In this document: one piece after another, positions 6,522 through 13,382 of the stretch
How positions within the stretch are numbered: position 1 is the first letter of the stretch
How the letters are laid out: each line of letters starts with the position of its first letter
Source of the DNA: Dactylosporangium aurantiacum
GTDB lineage: Bacteria; Actinomycetota; Actinomycetes; Mycobacteriales; Micromonosporaceae
Assembly (NCBI RefSeq): GCF_000716715.1
Contig: NZ_JNYJ01000091.1
Coordinates: 1 to 14,305 of the forward strand
Direction of reading: 5' to 3'
Length of the DNA: 14,305 nucleotides
Made by a program: the position numbers and the translations under genes
Notes under the pieces: generated by a model
Told to the model about the DNA's origin: nothing
Databases searched by the model: none
What the model saw: the letters and a program-made list of their open reading frames with translations, nothing else

Positions 6522-6824
6522 ATGACAACGACAAGCCCGCTGCATCTGATGGAACTGTTCGCCGAACGCGCCGCCGCCGGCGACGTCGAGGCACTGCTGG
6601 CCGTGCACGAGCCGGACGCGGTGTTCGAGCCGCAATCCGGCACCGTGCTGCGCGGCACCGCGCAGATCCGCGAGGCGCTGACCGGGTTCGCCGCGATGCG
6701 ACCCACGATCGAGTACACCGGCGAGGCGGGCCGCGTCATCGTCGACGACATCGCCCTCGTCTCCAACACGTGGACGATGACCGGGCACCTGCCGGCGCGG
6801 GCGTCCACCGCGACGGCGGGGTGA
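6522..6824 (+). CDS. SnoaL/NTF2-like domain protein, frameshifted near its end
   Basis: The 100-residue frame starts at ATG 6522 after GAGAGGAA. It reads LMELFAERAAAGDVEALLAV, then EPDAVFEPQSG, a helix, and IEYTGEAGRVIVDDIALVSN before TWTMTGHL. This is the alpha/beta-cone fold of SnoaL/DUF4440-type proteins, which bind or convert small ligands. The natural family sequence (GAGVHRDGGVSADVL) continues in another frame after a one-base loss near 6794. The frame therefore ends prematurely at TGA 6822-6824, without the last strand. Past the break the repaired frame runs directly into a sigma-factor fragment instead of the rest of the SnoaL domain. It may belong to the redoxin operon (74-base gap). 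An active product is doubtful. Confidence 0.6.
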   Translation: MTTTSPLHLMELFAERAAAGDVEALLAVHEPDAVFEPQSGTVLRGTAQIREALTGFAAMRPTIEYTGEAGRVIVDDIALVSNTWTMTGHLPARASTATAG

Positions 6825-6829
6825 GCGCC

Positions 6830-7338
6830 GACGTGCTCGACGGCCTGTCTGCCGGACCCAGCGATGCGCCGGACGCCGCGCTGCTGGAACGGGAGGTCCA
6901 GTTGGCCTGCACCCACGCGCTGCTGACCTGCCTGGACCGCGAGCACCGCATCGCGTACATCCTCGGGGAGATCCTCTGCGTCGACTCCGACGACGGCGGC
7001 TACATCTGCGACGTGCCGGCCGCCACGTACCGCAAGCGGGTGTCCCGCGCCCGGCACCGCATCCGCGAGCACCTCGGCGCGCACTGCGGTCTGGTCAGCG
7101 AGACCGCCGCCTGCCGCTGCGCACGCCGCGTCGACATCACCGTGCGGCAGGGCCGCGTCAAGCGCGGCCGACCGGGGTTCACGGGCCCCGCCGGCGTGCA
7201 CCTCGACGAAGTCAACGACCGGGTCGCCGGCCTGCACGACGCCGGGCAACTGCTGCGGACCTGCCCGCCGCCGTGCCCGCCGAGTCCCGCGAACGCATCA
7301 CCAACCTGCTCAGGTCATCCGGCCTGGACCACCTGTAG
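6830..7338 (+). pseudogene. Back half of a sigma-70-family (ECF-type) sigma factor, broken
   Basis: The frame reads DAALLEREVQLACTHALL, then CLDREHRIAYILGEIL and PAATYRKRVSRARHRIREHL, the region-4 helix-turn-helix of ECF-type sigma factors, followed by the CRC tail (AACRCARRV). Sigma region 2 (about 100 residues, promoter -10 recognition) is missing and the SnoaL-like sequence takes its place. A second one-base loss at the GG near 7257 separates AGQLLR from DLPAAVPAESRERITNLLRS and the natural stop TAG 7336-7338. Without region 2 it cannot act as a normal sigma factor. Its last 24 bases overlap the 3' end of the convergent yciI-like gene. Confidence 0.65.
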
Positions 7339-7614
7339 GAAGGCGAGCCGTTCGTCGGTGAGCCCGGGCGCGACCTCGAGGATCTCGACGTCGACGATCT
7401 TCTCAGCAACGAACGGGTCCTCCTCCACCCGCTGCCGCAACTGCTCGGCGGTGCTGTTGTGGGCGAGCGGCACCCCGCCGAGACCCGGCTGCAGGCTGCC
7501 CGCCAGCAGGAACACCCCGTCGGCGACGCCCTGCTTGATCCACGCCGCGTGCGCCGCCATGTACTCCCCGGCGGCAGCCTTGTGGTCGGTGAACCGCAGC
7601 ACCACGATAAACAT
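7315..7614 (-). CDS. YciI-family protein
   Basis: The 99-residue product (MFIVVLRFTDHKAAAGEYMA, then AAWIKQGVADGVFLLAGSLQ, ending in EDPFVAEKIVDVEILEV) matches the whole length of small YciI-like proteins, which have a ferredoxin-like alpha/beta fold. The typical conserved HxxW-like segment (HAAWIKQG) and a DPF motif are present. The ATG follows GAGGGA at a proper distance. It is the second gene after the minus-strand TetR (36-base gap), so the two are probably co-transcribed and this protein may be part of the repressor's response. Family members are linked to small-molecule turnover and some are fused to sigma factors or dehydrogenases; the reaction here is unknown. Confidence 0.88.
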   Translation of the reverse strand: MFIVVLRFTDHKAAAGEYMAAHAAWIKQGVADGVFLLAGSLQPGLGGVPLAHNSTAEQLRQRVEEDPFVAEKIVDVEILEVAPGLTDERLAFLQVVQAG

Positions 7615-7650
7615 CCGATCCCTCTTCCGTCTGAGCTTCCTAACCCGCGG

Positions 7651-8229
7651 TCACCGGTTCGCGGTGACCTGACTATCGAGCCACGCGTCGAGCCGGGCGA
7701 CCTCACGCCGGACGAACGCCTCGTCACCGAACGCGTTGGACAGCATCGCGATCCCCTGACTGCCCGCCAGTACGTGCAGCGCCAGCGCGTCGGCGTCAGC
7801 CGTGGGATCGAGCTCGGTGAACTGCTTGCCCAGCCACGTCCGGAACAACGTGAACACGGCGACGGCATCGGGTCGGCTGGGGTGGCGCAGCTTCGCCAGT
7901 TCCGCGGTGAGGGTGCCGACCGGGCACCCGAACCGCTGGATGTCATCGCCGTTGGCCACCACGATGCGGACGAACCGGCGGATCCGCTCCTGCGGCGACG
8001 GCGCCTCGGCCGCCCACTGCTCCAGCATCGCGCGGGTCTCCGCAGCCCGCGCCTCGATCACTGCGGCCAGGATGTCGTCCTTGGTCCTGAAGTGGTAATA
8101 GAAGTTCCCGCGCGAGATCCCCACGGCCTCGGCGATCGCGGTGAACGAGGTGTGCTCGAAGCCCTGCTCGTAGAACAGCCGATCGGCAGCCGCGACGATC
8201 CGCGCCCGCGTCGCCGCACGCTTGTCCAC
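7651..8229 (-). CDS. TetR/AcrR-family repressor
   Basis: The 192-residue product has a TetR helix-turn-helix (residues about 5-52, TSFTAIAEAVGISRGNFYYH) and a helical sensor domain with FGCPVGTLTAEL around Cys102, the same motif as in the other TetR here. The lysine that would pair with this Cys in NemR-like proteins is replaced by Asn165 (GIAMLSNAF), so any redox switch would differ. I chose the GTG start at 8229 because GGGGAGG lies 6 bases upstream. A longer frame from 8289 would start inside the promoter and operator. A palindromic operator lies between its -35 and -10, implying autorepression, with the yciI-like gene downstream in the operon. Confidence 0.92.
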   Translation of the reverse strand: MDKRAATRARIVAAADRLFYEQGFEHTSFTAIAEAVGISRGNFYYHFRTKDDILAAVIEARAAETRAMLEQWAAEAPSPQERIRRFVRIVVANGDDIQRFGCPVGTLTAELAKLRHPSRPDAVAVFTLFRTWLGKQFTELDPTADADALALHVLAGSQGIAMLSNAFGDEAFVRREVARLDAWLDSQVTANR

Positions 8230-8258
8230 TCCGCGCCTCCCCGCACTTCCGACACCGC

Positions 8259-8289
8259 ACCGTAGGACGGGCGTCCTATGGGTTGTCAA
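8259..8289 (-). promoter_or_regulatory. Promoter of the second tetR operon
   Basis: On the minus strand a consensus TTGACA (8289-8284) and TACGGT (8264-8259) are separated by 19 bases. The spacer is 1-2 bases longer than ideal and is filled by the palindromic operator. Confidence 0.55.
8263..8278. promoter_or_regulatory. Operator of the second TetR
   Basis: TAGGACGGGCGTCCTA is a 16-bp palindrome except for its two central bases. It sits between the promoter elements and about 35 bases before the tetR start. It is unlike the TTGACCG-type operator of the first TetR, so the two repressors have separate targets. Confidence 0.7.
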
Positions 8290-8320
8290 CTGCCGATCCG
8301 TCGGCTGCCGCGGTCGCGCC

Positions 8321-9202
8321 CTACCCCGCCCGGGCGTCGGGCCAAAACAGTTGGACGACTCCGGTGATGTTGTCCCCGCCGTACCCCCGGTCGAGCGCCT
8401 GCTGGAAGGTGGCGGCGGCGGTCCCGGTCAGCGGAACGGGGCGGTCCCGTGCGGCGGCGTCCGCGACGGCGTACCGCAGGTCCTTGGCCACCAGCTCGAC
8501 GGGGAACGCCGCCGGGAAGGTAGGGCCGAGCATCGCGGTGGCGGCGGTGGCCGCGGCCGGGCTCGCCACCGGCGTAGCGGTGAGGACCTCGACGACGCGG
8601 GACGCGTCCAAGTCGGTTCCGTCCACCGCGCCGAGCAGCTCCGCGACGGCGGCGACCTGCACAGCGAACAGGGAGTTGGCGAGCAGCTTCATCCGCGCGC
8701 CGGTCCCGGCCTGCCCCATGTGGTGCACGGCGCCGCCGAGCTGCCGCAGCACCGGCTCGACCCGACGGGCGACCGCCGGCTGCCCGCCGACGAGGAAGAT
8801 CAGCGCGCCGGCGTCGGCCTGCGGGCGTGACCCCAGCACCGGAGCGTCGAGGAAGTCCACCCCGCGGTGCGTGCACCGGGCGGCGAGCTCGGCCGAGAAT
8901 GCTGGGGTCACGGTGGAACAGTCGACGGCGGCCGCGCCCGCTGCCATCGTGGTCAGCGCGCCGGTGTCCGGGTCAAGCCAGACGCTGCGGCCGGCGTCGT
9001 CGTCACGCAGCATGGCGAGCACCAGGTCACATTGCTCCGCCGCGGCAGCCGGCGTCGGTGCTGCGGTGGCGCCCGCCTCGACCAGTGGCCGCGTCGCATC
9101 GGCGGCACGGTTCCACGCGGTGATCTCGTGTTCGCCGGTGGCGAGCAACCGGCGAGCCATCCGCGAACCCATCGCGCCGAGTCCTAGCACAGCGATCTTC
9201 AT
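8321..9202 (-). CDS. NAD(P)-dependent beta-hydroxyacid dehydrogenase (3-hydroxyisobutyrate dehydrogenase family)
   Basis: The 293-residue product is full length for the family. The N-terminal Rossmann domain has the dinucleotide motif GLGAMGSRMARRL (residues 7-19) and DCSTVTP (94-100). The substrate loop is DAPVLGSRPQADAG (119-132) and the catalytic-lysine motif is GTGARMKLLANSL with Lys172. A second conserved lysine (VAKDL, Lys240) lies in the all-helical C-terminal domain. Retention of Lys172 argues for a hydroxyacid or aldehyde oxidoreductase rather than an imine reductase, where this lysine is usually replaced. The ATG follows GAAGGAG. It lies 30 bases downstream of the SDR gene on the same strand, so the two form an operon. 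The exact substrate is not predictable. Confidence 0.9.
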   Translation of the reverse strand: MKIAVLGLGAMGSRMARRLLATGEHEITAWNRAADATRPLVEAGATAAPTPAAAAEQCDLVLAMLRDDDAGRSVWLDPDTGALTTMAAGAAAVDCSTVTPAFSAELAARCTHRGVDFLDAPVLGSRPQADAGALIFLVGGQPAVARRVEPVLRQLGGAVHHMGQAGTGARMKLLANSLFAVQVAAVAELLGAVDGTDLDASRVVEVLTATPVASPAAATAATAMLGPTFPAAFPVELVAKDLRYAVADAAARDRPVPLTGTAAATFQQALDRGYGGDNITGVVQLFWPDARAG

Positions 9203-9232
9203 TGGTGCTCCTTCGTGCGTGGTGGATGGTGT

Positions 9233-9946
9233 TCAGGAGCCCATGGCGGCGAACGCCGCGGTGAGCGCCCGCGGGTCGCTGCTCCACAGCGCACCCATCT
9301 GCGCGGACGTCGGGTCGGGATAGATGTCCTCGCCCCCCGCGGTGATGCCGTCGAGGATCGCGTCGGCAACAGCCCGCGGCGCCGCCTTCGGAGCGTCGAC
9401 ACCGGTGAGCATGTCGGTGTCGATCCCGCCGGGGTAGACACCGTGCACGCTGACCCCGGCCCGGGTCAGCGCGGGCCGCAGGGCGAGGGTCAGCGAGTGC
9501 GCGGCGGCCTTGGACGCCGAGTAGCCCGCCATCGGCGGGGCCGGCGCGTACGCGAGCAGGGTAAGCACATTGACCAGCGCGCCCTTGTTCGCCGTCAGGG
9601 CCGGGGCGAACGCGCGAATCATGTCGTACAGACCGGTGTAGTTGACCGCGAACTCGCAGTCCAGCCCGTCGGGATCCGCGTCCAGGGCGGGGGCGAACGC
9701 CGCCGCGCCGGCGTTGTTGATCAGCAGGTTCGTGTCGGTGGCGAGGGCGGCCACCCGATCGACGGCGGCCCGGTCGGTGACGTCGAGGGCGACCGGCGTG
9801 ACCCGCTCATGGGCGAGGACCGCGCGAGGGTCGCGGGCAGCGGCGTAGACGCGCACCGCGCCACGCGCCAGCAGGGCGTCGACGAGGGCGCGGCCCAGAC
9901 CGCGGTTGGCTCCGGTGACGACGGCGATACTTCCGGTGATCTCCAT
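9233..9946 (-). CDS. Short-chain dehydrogenase/reductase (SDR)
   Basis: This 237-residue classical SDR has the cofactor motif TGANRGLG (11-18), the acidic DVTD patch, LINNAG (75-80), the structural Asn in VNYTG, and the active-site YSASK with Tyr142 and Lys146. The residue 13 before the Tyr, normally the catalytic Ser, is Thr129 (NVLTLLAY), an unusual substitution that may lower activity. I prefer ATG 9946, giving the usual MEITGSIAVVTGANRG start; a GTG three codons upstream (9955) is possible and neither has a strong ribosome binding site. It is the first gene of the operon with the hydroxyacid dehydrogenase and is divergent from the AraC gene. The substrate is unknown. Confidence 0.9.
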   Translation of the reverse strand: MEITGSIAVVTGANRGLGRALVDALLARGAVRVYAAARDPRAVLAHERVTPVALDVTDRAAVDRVAALATDTNLLINNAGAAAFAPALDADPDGLDCEFAVNYTGLYDMIRAFAPALTANKGALVNVLTLLAYAPAPPMAGYSASKAAAHSLTLALRPALTRAGVSVHGVYPGGIDTDMLTGVDAPKAAPRAVADAILDGITAGGEDIYPDPTSAQMGALWSSDPRALTAAFAAMGS

Positions 9947-9990
9947 GCCACTCACTCTGCCGCTTACCAGTGAGGTACCGAATGCCTGGA

Positions 9991-10037
9991 CTGCTCGCGT
10001 TCTTGTCCCAGAGTCTCAGTCTGCTCGCCAGCGCGTC
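9991..10037. promoter_or_regulatory. Direct repeat in the SDR/araC intergenic region, candidate AraC site
   Basis: CTGCTCGCGTTCTTGTC (9991-10007) and CTGCTCGCCAGCGCGTC (10021-10037) share an 8-base block and a terminal GTC, and are offset by 30 bp, about three helical turns. AraC-type proteins commonly bind such direct repeats. The second copy overlaps the expected -35 zone of the AraC gene. Confidence 0.4.
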
Positions 10038-10060
10038 CGTCATGGCCCTACGCTGCGCAG

Positions 10061-10999
10061 GTGGATGTGCTCGGTGACGTGTTGGCGTTGGCCCGAGTCG
10101 ACGCGAGCCTGATGGCGACCTTCGACGCGCGCGCCCCGTGGGCCATTGAACTGCCGGCCCGCCAGGGCGCCGCATTCCACGCCATCGTCGCCGGCACCTG
10201 CTGGTTCACCACCGACGGCGCTCCCCCACGCCAGCTCGCCCCGGGCGACCTCGTGCTCCTGCCCGCCGGCGCGCGGCACCAACTCGCCACCGACCCCGAC
10301 CTGCCGACCCGCCGCTTCGACGAAAATCTCAAGCGCAGCCTCATCCAGCCCGACGGCGAACTGGTGATCGATGGGCCCGGCGCCCGCACCCGCATCCTGT
10401 GCGCCGGCTACAGCTACGAAGCCGGCGCCAGCCACCCCGTGCTGGGGCTCCTCCCGCCGGTCCTGCACGTCGCCACCGCCCAACCGGACAACGGGCCATG
10501 GCTACGCTCCGTCCTAGACCTCCTCGCCCACGAAACCCGCAGCCACACCGCCACCGGCTCCGGCACCGCCGCCCTCCGCCTCCTCGACCTACTCCTCATC
10601 CACGTCGTCCGCGTCTGGCTCGACACCGCCGGCAACTCTATGGACCCGTCGTGGCTCCGCGGGCTGCGCGACCCGCTCACCGCCAAGGCCCTGGCCGCGC
10701 TGCACGAGCGACCGGGCCACGACTGGACCCTCGACAGCCTCGCCGCAACCGTCAACGTTTCCCGTGCCACCCTCGCCCGGCGGTTCACCCACCACGTCGG
10801 CGAACCGCCGCTGACCTACCTCACCCGCTGGCGACTCGACCTCGCCGCCCGCAAGCTCCGCGACACGACCGCGCCCGTCGCCGCCATCGCCCACGACGTC
10901 GGGTACACCTCCGAATACGCCTTCAACCGCGCCTTCACCCGCACCCACGGCCAACCACCGGGCCGGTACCGCCGCCACACCGCCACGGAACGCATGTGA
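10061..10999 (+). CDS. AraC-family transcriptional regulator with N-terminal cupin
   Basis: The 312-residue product has an N-terminal cupin-type sensor (about residues 20-190, with FHAIVAGTCWF and LAPGDLVLLPAGARHQL) and a C-terminal AraC DNA-binding domain (about 205-305). The two helix-turn-helix units are WTLDSLAATVNVSRATLARR and APVAAIAHDVGYTSEYAFNR, with the signature tail TRTHGQPPGRYRR. It starts with GTG directly after CGCAG with no ribosome binding site. A TACGCT -10-like hexamer at 10049-10054 would place the transcript start at the GTG, so a leaderless mRNA is likely. It is divergent from the SDR/dehydrogenase operon, which it probably regulates. Confidence 0.92.
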   Translation: MDVLGDVLALARVDASLMATFDARAPWAIELPARQGAAFHAIVAGTCWFTTDGAPPRQLAPGDLVLLPAGARHQLATDPDLPTRRFDENLKRSLIQPDGELVIDGPGARTRILCAGYSYEAGASHPVLGLLPPVLHVATAQPDNGPWLRSVLDLLAHETRSHTATGSGTAALRLLDLLLIHVVRVWLDTAGNSMDPSWLRGLRDPLTAKALAALHERPGHDWTLDSLAATVNVSRATLARRFTHHVGEPPLTYLTRWRLDLAARKLRDTTAPVAAIAHDVGYTSEYAFNRAFTRTHGQPPGRYRRHTATERM

Positions 11000-11007
11000 T
11001 CAACCCG

Positions 11008-11393
11008 TCAATTACACGGCCGATCCATGTGCTGGCGACGCCGGTTCTTGTCGTGAGTACCGCACGTGGTCATGTCGCACCACCGGCGGCGACCCGCTTT
11101 CGAGGAGTCGAGGAACAGCCAGCCGCACCGCGGTCCCGGGCAACGGCGCAGTCGCTCGCGGGGAAGGCGGGTCAGCAGGTCGACGGCGCCCGCGGCCAGC
11201 CGGCGGCGCAGGCGGGCCAGATCATCGCCGGGCCCGTCGCCTCGGTCGAATCGTAGGACGAACGGAAAGGTCGCCACCTCGAGCTGCGCGTGTTCCGCCG
11301 CCTCCCGCCAGTCGGACTCCAAGGTCGCGACGGCCGCCGGCGGCACCGGCACAGCGTCGGAGCCATCACCGGGCTTATGGTCCTTGCCGTCAC
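11008..11393 (-). pseudogene. CGNR-type zinc-finger protein, C-terminal part
   Basis: The minus-strand frame contains RLRRCPGPRCGWLFLDSSKA and then RRRWCDMTTCG, the zinc-finger end of ABATE/CGNR regulators, preceded by a helical segment (ATLESDWREAAEHAQL, LRRRLAAGAVDLL). The defining CGNR tetrapeptide reads CGTH. The N-terminal third of the ABATE domain is missing. The frame stays open to an ATG at 11493, but the extra sequence looks random and overlaps the hairpin that follows the DUF2382 remnant. It is therefore probably a truncated gene whose real start has been lost. It converges on the araC gene with an 8-base gap. Whether any product is made is unclear. Confidence 0.5.
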
Positions 11394-11494
11394 CTACTGC
11401 GTGCGCAACCAGGATCCAGGACGGTCGGCGTTGTCCCGGTCTGCGGCTTCCCGAGCTATCGGGGTGCTTGGGTTGCCTTCTGTTCAGCGCCATC

Positions 11495-11526
11495 GGCGCC
11501 GACCGGCCGTTGACCGGGTCGGCGCC
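11495..11526 (-). terminator. Hairpin after the DUF2382 remnant
   Basis: GGCGCCGACC (11495-11504) and its complement (11517-11526) form a 10-bp stem with a 12-base loop, starting 15 bases past the minus-strand stop codon at 11542. It has no T-tract. It supports the view that the DUF2382 reading frame once ended here as a real gene. Confidence 0.5.
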
Positions 11527-11541
11527 GTGAACCGGGATCGA

Positions 11542-11757
11542 TCAGCGCCGTGGGCGGTTTCGCCGTGGATCGTCGGCGCCCGGCGTATCCTCGCTGTCGG
11601 ACTCGATCTCGACCCGTTCGGCTCGGACCTCGCCTTCGACCTGTTGCGGTTCCACCTCGCTCTGCCTGTCCAGGTGGACCGTTTCGATCGGTACGGTCTC
11701 CTTTCGCACGTACGGCTCCTCGGCGTGCAGCGTTACCTCGCGCTCGGCGCCGCTTGC
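11542..11757 (-). pseudogene. C-terminal fragment of a DUF2382 (YsnF/AvaK-type) stress protein, no start codon
   Basis: The minus-strand frame ending at TGA 11544-11542 reads AEREVTLHAEEPYVRKETVP, then IETVHLDRQSEVEPQQVEGE and VRAERVEIESDSED. This charged EREVTLHAEEP / VRKETVPIE / VRAERVEIE pattern is characteristic of the DUF2382 domain. Only about its last 50-70 residues remain. Upstream the frame stays open to 11817 but has no ATG, GTG or TTG, and it runs antiparallel in frame to nothing recognisable: there it overlaps the PAP2 3' end in another frame. A deletion joining PAP2 to this domain is the likely origin. No translation start means no product is expected. Confidence 0.65.
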
Positions 11758-12489
11758 AACCGGTTCCGCTCCTCGGGCGCGAGCCCCTCGAGGAGCGGTG
11801 GCGTCGCCAAGCCGGCGTCACGACGCCAGTGCCGAAACGCCGCGGCGGTCACCGCCAGCCACGCCGCCCCAAGCAGCCACCCTGCCAGCACGCCGGTCAG
11901 GTAATGCACCCCCGACGCGATGCGGGTGAAGCCGACCGCGACGACGATCACGGCGATGATGGCCAGGACTGGGCGACGCCATCGTTGCCGGATCGCGGGG
12001 AGGAACACCAGCAGCAGCACACCGTAGGTCACGAAAGAGCCGAGGGCATGATCGCTGGGAAGCTGTGGCCGGGCGCCGCCGCCACCGGCACGTCGACGAT
12101 CGGTCGCAGCCGCCCGACGAGCAGTTTCAGGGTCGGGTCGAGGATGAGCGCGCCGAGGGCAGTGACCACCACGTACGCCGCAAGCCGGTACTCGCGGCGG
12201 ATCAGCAGGTAGACGGTCGCCAACAGCAGCACACGAACCAGCAGGGTATGCCCACCGAAATCGGTCACAGAGCGCAAAATTTCTGCAGCAGGCCGTCGTC
12301 GGCCACCACCGTGTTGAGACCGTCGGCCACCGCCTGGTCCAGGCTCTGCATCGGCTGCCAATCCGACCGGACGACCAACAGCAGGGCCAGGAACCCCACG
12401 CCGCCCGCGAGGACGCCGAGCCACCCTACCGACGCCCGCAGCGCGAAGCGCTCCATGTGAACCGGCACCGTGCGGCGATCGTCGACCAT
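11733..12489 (-). pseudogene. PAP2-superfamily membrane phosphatase, two frameshifts
   Basis: The ATG at 12489 has AGGAGG 5 bases upstream. The repaired product of about 250 residues has an N-terminal helix (ASVGWLGVLAGGVGFLALLL), LDQAVADGL, SVTDFGGHTLLVRVLLLATV, then PAP2 motif 1 KLLVGRLRP, motif 2 PGHSFPSDHA, and motif 3 around TRIASGVHYLTGVLAGWLLG, with five to six membrane helices. One lost base at the T-run 12280-12282 (minus-strand AAA) and one at the G-run 12057-12059 split it into three frames; the second falls inside motif 2. If repaired, it would be an integral-membrane lipid phosphate phosphatase. It ends at TAA 11735-11733, and its tail overlaps the DUF2382 fragment. Confidence 0.7.
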
Positions 12490-12508
12490 GGCGGCCTCCT
12501 CTCATCGA

Positions 12509-12535
12509 CGTTGCCGAACGATGGCAACGGTTGCC
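12509..12535. repeat. Alternating GTTGCC half-sites upstream of the PAP2 gene
   Basis: CGTTGCC (12509-12515), GGCAACG (12523-12529) and GTTGCC (12530-12535) alternate in orientation. They form a 7-bp hairpin with a 7-base loop and an overlapping 13-bp palindrome GGCAACGGTTGCC. The position, 20 bases before the PAP2 start and within the 82-base gap after the upstream gene, suits an operator or attenuator. Confidence 0.45.
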
Positions 12536-12571
12536 AGGCACGGCAGCACAGGCGTGCGCACCACGTGGCGG

Positions 12572-13175
12572 TCAGGCAGGCCGGCGCAGCCGCAGCCGTC
12601 GGTGGGTGAACCCGAGCCGGGCCCAGCCGACCAACGCGATGCCCGCAAGCAGTGAACCAACGCCGTCCATCACCAGGTCAGCGATGGTGTCGGTGTAGCC
12701 GACGACCATCTCGATACCCAGGACGTGGGTGCCGACCCACTCGTAGCATTCCCAGAGCACACCGATGCTCAGCCCGATCGTGGTGGTGAGCAGGATCAGC
12801 GTCCCGTGGTGGCGCAATGCGCGGTGGCGCAGTGCTGGGAGTAGTCCGAGGCGTATCAGCAGCAGCACCGTCATGGCGGCGACGCGCCGGTGGTAACCGC
12901 GTGGATCACCCAGTCATCCAGGCCAGCCGGTGATACCAGCCGGCGGCCGAGGCGACCGCGGCGACCACCAGCGTCCAGCCGAACGCCGCGTCAAACGGCC
13001 GCGGCAGGCGTGCGAAGCGTGGCACGAGCAACAGCAGCGAAACCACGGCGAACCGCGCCATGTTCGCCGGCGACCACACCAGCAGCGCTGCGAGCAGCGC
13101 CGCCAGTGCCGCGGCACGAGCAAGATCACCCAGTACGCCGGCGGCGCTGAGCGCGCGCGTGGTCGAGGTGTCCAT
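12572..13175 (-). pseudogene. DUF2238/VanZ-like polytopic membrane protein, two frameshifts
   Basis: From ATG 13175 (MDTSTTRALSAAGVLGD) the frame encodes helices (AALAALLAALLVWSPANMAR, RFAVVSLLLLVPRFA, GWTLVVAAVASAAGWYHRL) and stops at 12906. One-base repairs at about 12909-12911 and 12887-12888 connect it through WVIHAVTTG to MTVLLLIRLGLLPALR. The remainder is GLSIGVLWECYEWVGTHVLG, GYTDTIADLVMDGVGSLLAG and a basic end. The LWE.YEW and GY.DTI.DL.MD.VG motifs are typical of the DUF2238 (YjdF-like) family. The repaired length is about 200 residues with six helices. The function of the family is unknown. It lies upstream of the PAP2 gene on the same strand. Confidence 0.6.
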
Positions 13176-13382
13176 GCGCGGCGGCTACCCGCGCAACCTC
13201 AACCTGAATCCGACAGTTCCGTGACCGACCTCGCCGGTGCAGTGATGCCGGCTGGTACGCATTGCTGGCTCTGGCACGACGTTGGTGATTGGAGTGACCC
13301 GGGCTCCTCGTTCTGCCAGATGTCCGATGTGCTGGTAGAGATCTGGGGCGCCGGGTCACCACGGCCCGCCGGGCCGACTCAT

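Noticed and set aside
5571..6824. Long plus-strand frame containing the SnoaL-like segment
   Set aside because: Only the part from ATG 6522 is meaningful; the earlier part is an out-of-frame shadow of the redoxin gene.
10399..11256. Plus-strand frame of 285 codons inside araC
   Set aside because: Pro/Arg-rich shadow of the AraC gene, with no start signal.
13185..13357. Minus-strand open frame (DLYQHIGHLAERGARVTPIT...) next to the IS relic
   Set aside because: It has no start codon, mixed third-position GC and no recognised family. It may be a remnant of a gene hit by the IS, but the evidence is too thin.
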